DNA of 64,000 nucleotides from contig NW_027196482.1 in NCBI RefSeq assembly GCF_038502225.1, positions 1 to 64,000 on the forward strand, given 5' to 3'. The stretch comes from Cherax quadricarinatus (lineage: Eukaryota > Arthropoda > Malacostraca > Decapoda > Parastacidae). This document shows, piece by piece, positions 1-10,524 of the stretch. Position numbers and translations under genes: made by a program. The notes below the pieces were generated by a model. It was not told the DNA's origin, ran no database searches, and worked only from the letters and a program-made list of their open reading frames with translations. Position 1 is the first letter of the stretch. Every line of letters starts with the position of its first letter.

Positions 1-477
1 GAAGAAATATATAGCTAAGTGTGTGGAAACCCAAAAGTATTTTGACAAGTATGCTTCAGGACAAAAGTCACTCAGTAGCCCAGATCGACCTGTCCAGTAC
101 GCGTCACTCACTTCCTGAGGCTGCCTCTATTTCACACTGTCAGTTTATCTGTGAGCATCAGCTGAGGTAGACATAAGCTGGTATGTATGTGTACTACCCT
201 GTGCAGTATATAGTTAGTATTTACCCACTGTTATTGTGAATTTGTAGCTATTATTAATTTTATATATAATGTATGTGTGGGTCTTACGTTTTCAATGGTT
301 TTGCTAGGATTAGCAGAGTATGCGAGGCTGTATACGTTCACGTTTAGCCGTATATATCAATAATAACAACATTTTGTGAAAGGGGTAACATGCTTTATGT
401 GGCATGTTAAATTGGGTAACAAGCTGAAAAAGTTTGGGAACCACTGGAATAGAGGAAATCAGCTCTAATATACATTA
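1..477. other. No gene recognised
   Basis: AT-rich DNA with stops in all frames and no recognisable domain. Nothing supportable beyond generic intergenic or intronic sequence. Confidence 0.5.
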
Positions 478-680
478 CAGTGGACCCCCGGTTAACAATA
501 TTTTTTCATTCCAGAAGTATGTTCAGGTGCTTGTACTGACCGAATTTGTTCCCATAAGGAATATTGTGAAGTAGATTAGTCCATTTCAGACCCCCAAACA
601 TACACGTACAAACGCACTTACATAAATACACTTACATAATTGGTCGCATTGGGAGGTGATCGTTAAGCGGGGGTCCACTG
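478..680. mobile_element. Tigger-type MITE, ~203 bp
   Basis: Starts CAGTGGACCCCCGGTTAAC and ends with the near inverse GTTAAGCGGGGGTCCACTG, flanked by TA on both sides. The TIR start (CAGTGGACC) and TA target are shared with the transposase-bearing Tiggers at 10.2, 20.2 and 21.4 kb. The interior (TTCCCATAAGGAATATTGTG, then a block of cac/tac-rich sequence) recurs at 30759-30901 and, diverged, at 62782-62982. Non-coding and presumably cross-mobilised by a Tigger transposase (inference). Confidence 0.85.
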
Positions 681-1001
681 TATTTAGGTATAAATACTGG
701 TCAGAGAGACCATCGTAAGTCCGAGGCATCAGTAAACGAGTACGTTGCTAAGTGAGGAGAAGCTGTACATACAGAACTTTTGTTTCAGATACATAAACAC
801 ATTCCTGATCTTATATAGCCTGTCATTTCTGTCGGGCCTTGTTTTGTCTAAGTGTAGCATATGTAACAGTAGCACAAATTGATTCACAGGTATTACATCA
901 CTGAAAGCTGCAGTTGAAATCAGGCGGTCTGTTGACCAGTATGATGCGATAGTGTGCTACACACATACACGTGGCATTAGCATTATCGTGGCAAAGAACA
1001 G
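681..1001. other. Unassigned stretch with a TATA-like box
   Basis: No ORF or repeat recognised. TATAAATA at 689-696 is followed by a GAGA-rich stretch and could be a core promoter or an old LTR remnant, but nothing downstream supports a gene. Confidence 0.25.
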
Positions 1002-1834
1002 TGTTACGTTGGTTGTCCCTTATTACTTTGATAGTAAGGTTCTCACTACATGTTCTAGTGTGGGGTAGCTTTTACTTAATGGTCTTATTTGTCTAGGGGT
1101 AATACTTACATCATGGCTGATCATCCTGAGTGTCTCTGATACCCTTTCACCAGCCCTCTTCACAGGTTATGTAAACTACTACTATAAAAATATAACTGTA
1201 TTCTCAATAGATATGTACAGAATATACAATTACAGCCTCACATTTTCAAAACAACGATCTACACACTGCATAGCTGTTCTCCCACATGGTATATCTCAAC
1301 AACTTTAGTCCTCTCTCTCCTTGACATAACTCTGGGCTAACCAGTGTTTTGACACACTTTAGTCACCCTGGGTATGGTGGTCACAACTTAAATTATAAAA
1401 AAAACTCACCCCTGGAGCACACATAATGCCCCAAAAGATAGAAGAAGGACCCAGAGATCCTGCCAGGTTGAAGGCCAGCCACAGAGAGACCGAGTCAGTC
1501 CGAGGGAGAGAGAGAAAGAGGCTAAGCTCCTCCCACCAAAACAAAAGACTGTTGCCAAGCACAATTCTCCAGTTACCACAATTCTACCACACCTTAATTT
1601 TACTTTTACAAAAGGAAATACAACTTTATAAACTACTTATTTAAATTGTGTGTTTATGTGTCTATAGTATAACCTATTATATTGAGAAAAATAGGCTTGA
1701 CCCAGCTGCCTCAGTCATAAGGTTGATCAGTCCTTCTGACATTTAGAGCAAAGTCCCCATCAATTCAATATAATTAGGTATTCCAGAGTAACTGTTACTT
1801 ATAAATACATGTTGGGTCCTATAGCCCCATAACA
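1002..1834 (-). repeat. 3' LTR of copy 1 (- strand)
   Basis: On the + strand it begins tgttacgttggttgtccc and ends ccccataaca, matching 7580-8411 almost base for base. The adjacent cccccacctccag at 1835-1847 is a polypurine tract when read on the - strand, as expected at an internal/3' LTR junction. Confidence 0.93.
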
Positions 1835-2721
1835 CCCCCACCTCCAGACGAAGTCTCACAAAAGCTAGCTGTGTCCCTCAGGATACGGCTAGTAAAAGTA
1901 TATTGCTTAAGTCTGAAGGCGGTAAACAAGACTACTAGAAATGCTACATTTTCCCAGCACCATAACTACTCTTCACTTTACTGTTATTTACAAGAGATTG
2001 CAGAATTTTTTAGAAAAGCAATTTAACCATACCCATATACTCAAGTGTGTAACTATTTACAATTTTAGTGACTTTTAAACAATACACATTACAATGCAAA
2101 ATTTTGCACACAATGCCCACTGTGAAAGCCCGCACCAACAGGCCTGTGCCTCTGCTACGGTAATCCAGCAAGCAACTGGTACTCCAGGGTGGCATCTTCC
2201 TGATCAGGAGACGAGAGTAGAGCCAAACCCAGAGCAGTCAGGTGTACCCCAGGCAGGAAACTTCACAAAACATGTCAAGGTGTCTCTCACTTGGTGGCCG
2301 AACCAAACAGTGAGACTTCCAGTCAACACTCACGATCCTTAACATGGTCAGGCACTTAAGCCCATCTTCCGAGGTCCCACTCCACACAGATCCTCCAAAC
2401 TTATTAAGAGGAGGCTGTCATAGAACATGGAGGGGTCCAAGGGACCACAAAGGCAAATCGTCGGGCCGTTTTGTACATAGAGCACACCAAGACACAACAT
2501 CACATACCTTCCTGAACGTCTCATGTTACCGAAGGTTGTCAACCACTGCCTCAACTCACATTCACGTACACCCTGACCCTCGTCACACTTTTGGCTCCGA
2601 CTCAACTCCTTTACAGTCAGACGGCTGGTAGAGAGTACTCAGGCTCGCCGAGAGTTCACCACTGCAAAAACAACAAGGTCAGCACATGACAAACACTATG
2701 TACAAAGTATGCACCATGCAT
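1835..2721 (-). other. 3' non-coding region of copy 1
   Basis: Lies between the pol stop and the polypurine tract. No env-like or other sizeable ORF is present on the - strand. Much of it recurs in copy 2 (34698-35679), so it belongs to the element. Confidence 0.7.
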
Positions 2722-5700
2722 CTACATGAAACATCTAGAGAGAGCATCAGCAACCACATTCTCTGAGCCTTTTATATATTTAACTTTCAAATTAAAAGGC
2801 TGTAGGAACAAAGCCCATCTTAAGAGTCTTTGATTGTGGTTTCTCATTCTTTGCAAAAACCTCAGAGGGTTATGGTCACTATACACTATTACAGGATGTG
2901 GGGAAGCACTGATATAAACTTCAAATTTCTGCACAGCTAACACCAAAGCCAAAGCCTCTTTCTCTACAGTTGCATAACCACGTTGATGCTTTTTTAATTT
3001 GGCTGAATGGTAACAAACTGGCTGAAGGCTATCTCTCTCATCACCCTGCAACAACACTGCACCTACCCCTACATCACTAGCATCCACTTGTAGAGAGAAG
3101 GGGCATTCAAACTCAGGACTTTTCAAGATAGGAGCATTCCCTAATAACATTTTCACATTTTGAAAAGCCCTGTCACACTTGCTGTCCCAGTTGAATTGAA
3201 CTTTGGGACTGGTCAAAGTTGTCAGTGGTGACGTTACCTGGGAGAGGTTGGGGCAGAATCGTCTGTAATAACCCACCATGCCCAGGAACCTCATCACTGC
3301 CTTCCGATTCTGTGGTCTAGGAAAATTTATAATGGCCTCCACCTTAGCATGAATTGGGGCAACTTTTCCCTGACCAACTACATATCCTAAGAATTGTACA
3401 CTGGCTTGGCCAAACTCACTTTTGCTCAAATTGATGGTTAGATTGGCTTGGGATAGACATTCAAACAACTTTTGCAATCTTACCAAGTGAGTTTCCCACT
3501 GGTTACTGAATACCACAATATCATCTAGATAGGCCCGCACACCATCCAACCCCCTTATGACAGTATTTATACGACGCTGGAAGGTGGCAGGAGCATTTTT
3601 TAACCCAAAAGGAAGAACATTATATTGAAATAACCCATCTGGAGTGACGAAGGCTGAAATTTCCTTGGCTCGCTGGGTGAGGGGTATCTGATAATACCCT
3701 TTAAGTAAGTCCAGTTTGCTCACAAACTTTGCCCCTCCCACAGCATCAATCACATCATCCATACGTGGCAAAGGGTAACCGTCAGCCTTCGTTACTTCAT
3801 TTACTCTGCGATAGTCAGTGCACATACGCATAGATCCATCAGGTTTGGGAACCATCAGGCATGGAGATGCCCACTGACTCTCGCTAGGCACTACAAACTG
3901 GTTTTGAAGGAGGAATTTCACTTCTTCCTCCATGTGAAGTTGTTTTGTTGGGTTCATGCGGTAAGGAGCCTGCTTTATTGGAACAGCTTCCCCGACATCC
4001 ACGTCATGGGGAGGCAATTTACTTACTTTGGGTACATCCCCAAACAAATCTGGAAATTTTTGGAGTAACTGAACCAAGTCACAGGCTCCCTGTACACTGA
4101 GTCCCTTCATGTGTGCCAAGGGATTTTGCAAGATGGCTGAATTGCACAGCCTTACTTCTGTTGTTACAGGAAGTTTTTCAGTATCGTCACTCTCAACTTG
4201 AATAGCGGCAGCTCCTGCCCTAGAATGGTATTTCTTCAACCTGTTAATGTGCACAGTCCTTTCTGATTTGCGACGGCCAGGCATCTTAATTACATAATTG
4301 GGGCCAGACCTGCCTGTGATGACAAAGGGTCCATCAAATCGTGCAGCCAAGGCATGTCCCGGAACCGGCTCCAAAGCTAACACTTCCTCTCCAACACTGA
4401 AGGAGCGAGGGGCTGCCCTTTGGTCGTACCGCTGCTTCATGGCCCTCTGACTAGCTTTGAGGTTGTCTGCTGCCATCTGTCTCGCCTGGTCCAATCGTTT
4501 CCTGAAAAAGAGAACATCTTCCGGCGGGGAAGCCTCATTTTCACCACCCAGCCAATGCTCCTTGAGAATAGTCAGTGGTCCCCTCACTGGATGACCATAG
4601 ACAAGCTCGAAAGGGCTGAAACTGAGAGATTCTTGGGTGCTTTCCCGCACGGCAAACAAGAGAAAAGGGATACCCTCATCCCAATCACTAGTGTTATTCA
4701 TACAATAAGCTCGCATCATTGTCTTAAGAGTTTGATGAAATCTCTCTATCACTCCCTGAGACTGAGGGTGATAGGCAGTTGAAAATTTGGGCTGTACATC
4801 TAACCCCTTTAACACATTCCTAAATAATTTCGAGGTAAAGTTAGACCCTTGATCTGTTTGTACCTCCCGAGGAAAGCCAACATGGGAAAAGAACTTCATC
4901 AAAGCCCTTAAGACCACTCGAGCGGTTATCTTGCGTAGAGGGATTGCTTCTGGGTACCTGGTAGTGGAGCAAATTATTGTTAGTAAATAATTATTTCCCA
5001 TTCTGGTCCTTGGGAGTGGGCCAACGACATCCACTACCAGCTTGCTGAAGGGTTCACCTGGTGCTGAAATCGGCTGAAGGGGAACAGGTTTAATGCTTTG
5101 ATTAGGTTTCCCTATAATTTGGCAGGCATGACAGGTCTTTATATAATCTCCCACCGTCTCCCACAGCCGAGGCCAGAAGAAGTGCCTGGAAACCCTGGAT
5201 ACTGTTTTAGCAATACCTAGGTGTCCACCTAGAGGTGTGTCATGCACTAAGCTAAGAACATGGTTTCTATAAGGCTCAGGCACCACGACCTGGTGACAAA
5301 AACTTGGCTCTCCTTCTACTGGTACTGCAACCGAAGGCGCCTTCTTCATGAGTATACCTTTCCTGAAATAGAAGCATTTATTTAAACGTAAAGATTCCTC
5401 CTCAGTCACAGCCGAGGCTCTGATCGACTTAAGTGTGTCATCACACCCCTGTGCAGCAATTAGCTGCATCATAGTAGGCCCAATCTCCCTCACACTACTA
5501 CCTTGATCTCTGCACCGATTAGACTCAACTCGGGTTGTGGTGTCCTTTTCTTTAGTTGACTGCAGTTCAACATCAGAAAATAGAGTTTCCAAACCTAAGT
5601 CCTCACCATCCTCACGAGAAATATAAGGATTACCCTTGGTATCCTGGTCACGAGACATACTTCGTGTGATGGCACCAACAGGAAAAAGGTCTGGCAGGGT

Positions 5701-7254
5701 CTCCCTAGCCTTCTTCTCCCAAACTTTGGGGCCTGGTTGCCCCCATACTAGTGGTTCTTCACTGTCTAACAGGCCCATAACATTATTCCCTAATAAGAGG
5801 TCGACCCCTTCGAAGGGAATTTCATCTGAGATACCTACAGGGAGATAGCCAACTTGGTATGCAGATTCTACCCATAATTTGTGTACTGGTGTCCTTATGG
5901 TTGAACCCGTAATACCCTTCAATAATACATCTACTCCAGTATAGGTATCCTTAGACATTGGCAACACTCCAGCACGTAGCAAGGAGTAGGTGCTACATCC
6001 ATCTCTCAAGGACACTATATTCTCAACCCTACCCACATCCTTATGCAAAGCAACTGTGGACTTACTAGAAAATACCTGCATCCTGGGGTCTAGACCCAAA
6101 GGTACCTCCTCACCTTGCTTTGAAGACCAAATACAGGCAACTGGATGTGTGTCTGCAGTTAGAGTCCTCTGGGGTGGTTCCTCCCTTTCCTGATCTCGCT
6201 GCCTTGACCAGCAAAACTTTTGTGTGTGTCCAGTTTTGTTACAGTAGTAACAGGCATAGCTCTTAAAGGTATTTTTACCATTTGGTGTAGGACTGGTACT
6301 GTTTACTCGAGGACCTGAAATATTATCTGATTGTCTAGGTAAACTTTGAGCTCCAGCTGACTTACCTTTTCTTTCTATTTTAGAGGGTGCCTCAGCCTTC
6401 ATTTGTCCCTGAAAATTCTTGTCCCATTTACCTTTATGACCATAGGACTTGGAATAAGGTTTAGAACGAGTGGGGAAATTTTCAGAAGGAGCATAACTGT
6501 TTTTACTTACCAATTCCCTGCGAGCCAAGAATCGGTCACCTAGATCCAGTGCTTCAGAAAGATTATCTGGGTTTTTGTCCTCTAAATATTCTCTGAGGTC
6601 AACAGGGATTGTATTGTACAATTCCTCATGAACCATCAGATCTACTAATTTGTTATAGTCTTTATTAACTCCTTTAGAACAAACCCATTTCTTAAAAAGG
6701 AACAGTTTCTCATTCCCAAACTCAGTTAAGGTCTGCCCATCCCGAAATTTTTTATTTCTGAACTTTTGTCTATATTTCTCAGGTATCATTTGGTATGCAA
6801 GCAATACTTCCTCTTTAATCTTATCATAATCAGAAAAATTTTGCCCCTCCAGAGTCTCTACTCTCTGGAATCCTTTACCCACAAGTTGTGTGCGAACTAG
6901 GGTAGCCCACTTCTGTTTGGGCCAACCTTGCTCCAAAGCAGTCTTCTCAAAGAAAGAAAAATATCTATCTGGGTCACTCTCTGTAAACTTAGGGACAAAA
7001 TTTGCAGCTTTAGTTATGTTAAAGTACTGCTCAGGCTCTTGTTCTGAACCTCCTAACCTTTGACGTTCTTCCTCCTTAGCTTTCATTAAGTTCATCTGAG
7101 CCTCTAGTACTGCTAATTTAAGTCTCATTCTCTCCATTTCCATATCACCTGGAGTAGGTGATTCCTCATCTTCACTATTAACAGGCATGTTTACTGATGA
7201 ATTATTACCTTCTTCCCTGAAGCCTAAAAAATCTGAAGACTCATCTTCTGACAT
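2722..7254 (-). CDS. Gag-pol polyprotein with Gag-PR-INT-RT-RNase H order
   Basis: One uninterrupted frame. The frame opens at 7353, but the likely start is the Met at 7254 (MSEDESSDFLGF), because copy 2 also begins there; the length is then about 1510 aa. Numbering from the frame opening: Gag with a CCHC knuckle CYYCNKTGHTQKFC at ~370; a protease-like segment (LRDGCSTYSLL ~447, VDLLLGNNVMG ~515); integrase with the HHCC zinc site (GGHLG ... CHAC ~740) and catalytic D (VVDVVGP), D (QTDQGSNF), E (VIERFHQTL) at ~770-870, followed by a GPF/Y-like module (FDGPFVITGRSGPNYVI); then RT with YLDD ~1276 and RNase H (VDASD ~1422, SDHNPL ~1493), ending DALSRCFM. All catalytic residues look intact except the protease, which has D-G-C where D-S/T-G is usual. 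Integrase before RT is the copia order, yet the sequences and the GPF/Y module are gypsy-like, as in Gmr1-type elements. Confidence 0.93.
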   Translation of the reverse strand: MSEDESSDFLGFREEGNNSSVNMPVNSEDEESPTPGDMEMERMRLKLAVLEAQMNLMKAKEEERQRLGGSEQEPEQYFNITKAANFVPKFTESDPDRYFSFFEKTALEQGWPKQKWATLVRTQLVGKGFQRVETLEGQNFSDYDKIKEEVLLAYQMIPEKYRQKFRNKKFRDGQTLTEFGNEKLFLFKKWVCSKGVNKDYNKLVDLMVHEELYNTIPVDLREYLEDKNPDNLSEALDLGDRFLARRELVSKNSYAPSENFPTRSKPYSKSYGHKGKWDKNFQGQMKAEAPSKIERKGKSAGAQSLPRQSDNISGPRVNSTSPTPNGKNTFKSYACYYCNKTGHTQKFCWSRQRDQEREEPPQRTLTADTHPVACIWSSKQGEEVPLGLDPRMQVFSSKSTVALHKDVGRVENIVSLRDGCSTYSLLRAGVLPMSKDTYTGVDVLLKGITGSTIRTPVHKLWVESAYQVGYLPVGISDEIPFEGVDLLLGNNVMGLLDSEEPLVWGQPGPKVWEKKARETLPDLFPVGAITRSMSRDQDTKGNPYISREDGEDLGLETLFSDVELQSTKEKDTTTRVESNRCRDQGSSVREIGPTMMQLIAAQGCDDTLKSIRASAVTEEESLRLNKCFYFRKGILMKKAPSVAVPVEGEPSFCHQVVVPEPYRNHVLSLVHDTPLGGHLGIAKTVSRVSRHFFWPRLWETVGDYIKTCHACQIIGKPNQSIKPVPLQPISAPGEPFSKLVVDVVGPLPRTRMGNNYLLTIICSTTRYPEAIPLRKITARVVLRALMKFFSHVGFPREVQTDQGSNFTSKLFRNVLKGLDVQPKFSTAYHPQSQGVIERFHQTLKTMMRAYCMNNTSDWDEGIPFLLFAVRESTQESLSFSPFELVYGHPVRGPLTILKEHWLGGENEASPPEDVLFFRKRLDQARQMAADNLKASQRAMKQRYDQRAAPRSFSVGEEVLALEPVPGHALAARFDGPFVITGRSGPNYVIKMPGRRKSERTVHINRLKKYHSRAGAAAIQVESDDTEKLPVTTEVRLCNSAILQNPLAHMKGLSVQGACDLVQLLQKFPDLFGDVPKVSKLPPHDVDVGEAVPIKQAPYRMNPTKQLHMEEEVKFLLQNQFVVPSESQWASPCLMVPKPDGSMRMCTDYRRVNEVTKADGYPLPRMDDVIDAVGGAKFVSKLDLLKGYYQIPLTQRAKEISAFVTPDGLFQYNVLPFGLKNAPATFQRRINTVIRGLDGVRAYLDDIVVFSNQWETHLVRLQKLFECLSQANLTINLSKSEFGQASVQFLGYVVGQGKVAPIHAKVEAIINFPRPQNRKAVMRFLGMVGYYRRFCPNLSQVTSPLTTLTSPKVQFNWDSKCDRAFQNVKMLLGNAPILKSPEFECPFSLQVDASDVGVGAVLLQGDERDSLQPVCYHSAKLKKHQRGYATVEKEALALVLAVQKFEVYISASPHPVIVYSDHNPLRFLQRMRNHNQRLLRWALFLQPFNLKVKYIKGSENVVADALSRCFM

Positions 7255-7579
7255 AGTTTTATCTTTAAACACTTGCTTCCCTCTTACAGTATCAGTGGAC
7301 AAAGTTTTCCCACAGGCACATAAAATAACACAAATTGAATGTAAACTATGCACATAGCACTTACCATAACCACAACAAAAATGTGTTACTCCCTTTCCCC
7401 CACCTTAGGAGAAAAACAACCTGTAAACTAATATATGAAAACAACACTTCCACTGACCCCACCTTGGTAAATCTTCTACCAGAAACATGCAACTGTTATT
7501 ACCCCATACCAGCACATATAGTTCAAAGAATGTTTTGAGTTATTTTAGCAGTCAAATAACTCTCCCGGTCAAGCTCCCA
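7255..7579 (-). other. 5' leader and primer-binding site of copy 1
   Basis: On the - strand, TGGGAGCTTGACCGGGAG (7579-7562) starts directly after the 5' LTR, which is the position and TGG start of a tRNA primer-binding site. The primer tRNA was not recognised. The same 18-mer follows the LTR of copy 2 (39799-39816). The rest is a ~300-nt untranslated leader. Confidence 0.75.
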
Positions 7580-8411
7580 TGTTACGTTGGTTGTCCCTTA
7601 TTACTTTGATAGTAAGGTTCTCACTACATGTTCTAGTGTGGGGTAGCTTTTACTTAATGGTCTTATTTGTCTAGGGGTAATACTTACATCATGGCTGATC
7701 ATCCTGAGTGTCTCTGATACCCTTTCACCAGCCCTCTTCACAGGTTATGTAAACTACTACTATAAAAATATAACTGTATTCTCAATAGATATGTACAGAA
7801 TATACAATTACAGCCTCACATTTTCAAAACAACGATCTACACACTGCATAGCTGTTCTCCCACATGGTATATCTCAACAACTTTAGTCCTCTCTCTCCTT
7901 GACATAACTCTGGGCTAACCAGTGTTTTGACACACTTTAGTCACCCTGGATATGGTGGTCACAACTTAAATTATAAAAAAACTCACCCCTGGAGCACACA
8001 TAATGCCCCAAAAGATAGAAGGAGGACCCAGAGATCCTGCCAGGTTGAAGGCCAGCCACAGAGAGACCGAGTCAGTCCGAGGGAGAGAGAGAAAGAGGCT
8101 AAGCTCCTCCCACCAAAACAAAAGACTGTTGCCAAGCACAATTCTCCAGTTACCACAATTCTACCACACCTTAATTTTACTTCTACAAAAGGAAATACAA
8201 CTTTATAAACTACTTATTTAAATTGTGTGTTTATGTGTCTATAGTATAACCTATTATATTGAGAAAAATAGGCTTGACCCAGCTGCCTCAGTCAATAGGT
8301 TGATCAGTCCTTCTGACATTTAGAGCAAAGTCCCCATCAATTCAATATAATTAGGTATTCCAGAGTAACTGTTACTTATAAATACATGTTGGGTCCTATA
8401 GCCCCATAACA
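7580..8411 (-). repeat. 5' LTR of copy 1 (- strand)
   Basis: Partner of 1002-1834. Contains a GA-rich stretch (gagagagagaaagagg) and an AT-rich segment. The right end, ccccataaca, abuts a CR1-like LINE. Confidence 0.92.
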
Positions 8412-8830
8412 ATATAATCATGTATCTCTCCCGCCTGCGTTCCAGGGAATACAGGTTCAGGAACCTCAAGCGCTCCCAGTAATTGAGGTGTTTTATATCC
8501 GTTATGTGCGCCGTGAAGGTTCTCTGTACATTTTCTAGGTCAGCAATTTCACCTGCCTTGAAAGGTGCTGTTAGTGTGCAGCAATATTCCAGCCTAGATA
8601 GAACAAGTGACCTGAAGAGTGTCATCATGGACTTGGCATCCCTAGTTTTGAAGGTTCTCATTATCCATCCTGTCATTTTTCTAGCAGATATGATTGATAC
8701 AAAGTTATGGTCCTTGAAGGTGAGATCCTCCGACATGATCACTCCCAGGTCTTTGACGTTGGTGTTTCGCTCTATTTTGTGACCAGAATTTGTTTTGTAC
8801 TCTGATGAAGATTTAATTTCCTCGTGTTTG
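8412..8830 (-). pseudogene. CR1-like LINE RT C-terminal remnant
   Basis: The - strand frame reads MSEDLTFKDH ... MTGWIMRTFKTRD ... LSRLEYCC ... LENVQRTFTAHI ... HLNYWERLRFLNLYSLERR, a late-RT/thumb pattern typical of CR1/L2/Jockey-type LINEs. It is cut off at 8412 by the LTR element after RYMII. Upstream it ends near a short poly-T (8838). No catalytic YADD region remains, so this is a dead fragment. Confidence 0.8.
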
Positions 8831-8918
8831 CCATACCTTTTTTTTTTACATGCTTTCTTATGGAGAAAATCAAGGTCAAAGCGCTACGCTTGCAAACGTA
8901 GATCTGCGTTTTAACAGT

Positions 8919-10194
8919 TTAACCCTTAGACTGCCACAGCCCCCAATCCTGAGGTGTTTCCTGGTGTTGCAAAATTAAAAAAAAAAAAAAAAAAAATTCT
9001 TATGAAATGATAGAGAATCTTTTCCCGATTGTAATGACATCAAAAAATTGAAATTTGATGGAAAACTGATGGAATTACGCTCTCGCAAAGTTAGCGACCT
9101 CGGCGATATTTACAAATCGGTGATTTCGCCCACTTTGAGCCCTATTTTCGGCCAATTCTATTGCTCCAGTCGACCAAACTCATAGCTATTTCTTTAGAAC
9201 TCCATTTTTACTATCGATTGAGTACAAGAAACTACCCAATAACATGGTCAGAAATTTGCAATTTGGCCAATTTCACGAAAATTAAAAAATATGACAGTTT
9301 CAAAATAAGGTCCAGAATGAACAATGCAGACATTCCTAGCTCTAAAATAACATTTTCTTTGTTCATCAGTCATGTCTCCAGGCCCCTCTGATATTACTCT
9401 TGCCTTCTATTTTGAATTTTTATTCAAACAAAAAATAGAAGATTTACTGTTATGCAAACTGCAATATTGTAATAATTGTACAAATAATGTCAACCCATTC
9501 ACGACTGCATATTAGAATGGCTAGTTGGACATGTATTGGACAATGACATCATTTGTTTACTTTTGAACATCGGCAAAAATCAAATATTTCCTCTACTTTG
9601 AGCTCCATTTCCAGGTTTTTTTTATAGTAAAACCAATGAAAATCACCTCTATTTCTATAATATGTTTTCCATTCTATCAAACGAGATCAAGAAAACGAGA
9701 ATAGAACCATAAATACTCTACGAAAATAGACCACAAAGTCGGCATTTTAATTAAAAAAACGGTTGGAGTTTTTTTTTTCTCATTATGCACTGCATGCTCC
9801 AGGATTTTTTTTATATGGTGCACACTGACCACACAGACCTATTCTCTCACATGTGGGCCTACCAGCTTTCTCCTGCTTGATTTGAAGCCGCTAGAATTTA
9901 TGAGTACATAAGGGGGATTACCAACAGACCCCTGGCAGTCTTCAAGCTGGCACTGGACAAGCACCTAAAGTCGGTTCCTGACCAGCCGGGCTGTGGCTCG
10001 TACGTTGGTTTGCGTGCAGCCAGCAGCAACAGCCTGGCTGATCAGTCTCTGATCCACCAGGAGGCCTGGTCACAGACCAGGCCGCGGGGCGTTGACCCCG
10101 GAACTCTCTCCAGGTAAACTCTCCAGGTAATACGTCAAACACGGTACCTCGTAAGACGTATATATACGTACAACCAAAACAGTCAAAGGGTTAA
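8919..10194 (-). mobile_element. TTAA-flanked MITE M1 (piggyBac-type)
   Basis: TTAA at 8919-8922 and 10191-10194; the ends CCCTTAGACTG and (reversed) CCCTTTGACTG form a short TIR. Without the ~220-bp insert at 9909-10130 it is ~1.05 kb, the same size as M2-M4 (24327, 25454, 47908). The interior shared with them includes a poly-A/T run next to TTATGAAATGATAGAGAATC. No ORF. TTAA duplication is the piggyBac hallmark; assignment to that superfamily is inference. Confidence 0.82.
9909..10130 (+). pseudogene. 3' end of a CR1-like LINE inserted in M1
   Basis: Absent from the otherwise collinear M4. The + strand frame reads PLAVFKLALDKHL ... DQPGCGSYVGLRAASSN, a LINE C-terminus, and it ends with the short tandem tail CTCTCCAGGTAA repeated, as CR1/L2-type LINEs carry. 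5' truncated. It may belong to the same LINE family as 8412-8830 (inference). Confidence 0.65.
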
Positions 10195-10524
10195 GGGTTA
10201 ATAAAATACTATTCATATTTATATAATATACAGGCATAATTATTTATACAGTGGACCCTCGACTAACGCTATTAATCCGTTCCTGAGAGCTCATCGTTAG
10301 TCAAAATAATCGTTAGTCAAGTTAATTTTCCCCATAAGAAATAATGGAAATCAAATTAATCCATGCAAGACACCCAAAAGTATTGAAAAAAAAATTTTAA
10401 CACATGAAATATTAATTTTAATACACACAAACTGAAGAAGACATGCACAGTTACATGACACTTACCTTTATTGAAGATCTGGTGATGATTGATGGGATGG
10501 GAAGAGGGGAGTGTGTTGATGGTC

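Larger units (their letters stand above)
1002..8411 (-). mobile_element. LTR retrotransposon copy 1 (gypsy-like, INT before RT)
   Basis: A complete element read on the - strand: 5' LTR 7580-8411, PBS 7562-7579, gag-pol 2722-7254, polypurine tract just left of 2721-1835, 3' LTR 1002-1834. Both LTRs are TG...CA bounded and differ by only about half a dozen changes by eye, so the copy is fairly young. The flanking five bases (aacag on the left, atata on the right) do not match, so no target-site duplication is visible. The right flank is a CR1-like LINE that does not resume on the left. A second copy lies at 33869-40645. Confidence 0.92.

Noticed and set aside
2344..2631. 95-aa + strand ORF in the LTR element
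   Set aside because: Lies in the 3' non-coding region of the - strand element, has no domain, and is disrupted in copy 2.
1835..2721. env-like gene after pol
   Set aside because: No signal peptide, transmembrane or long frame on the coding strand, so no sign of an endogenous retrovirus.
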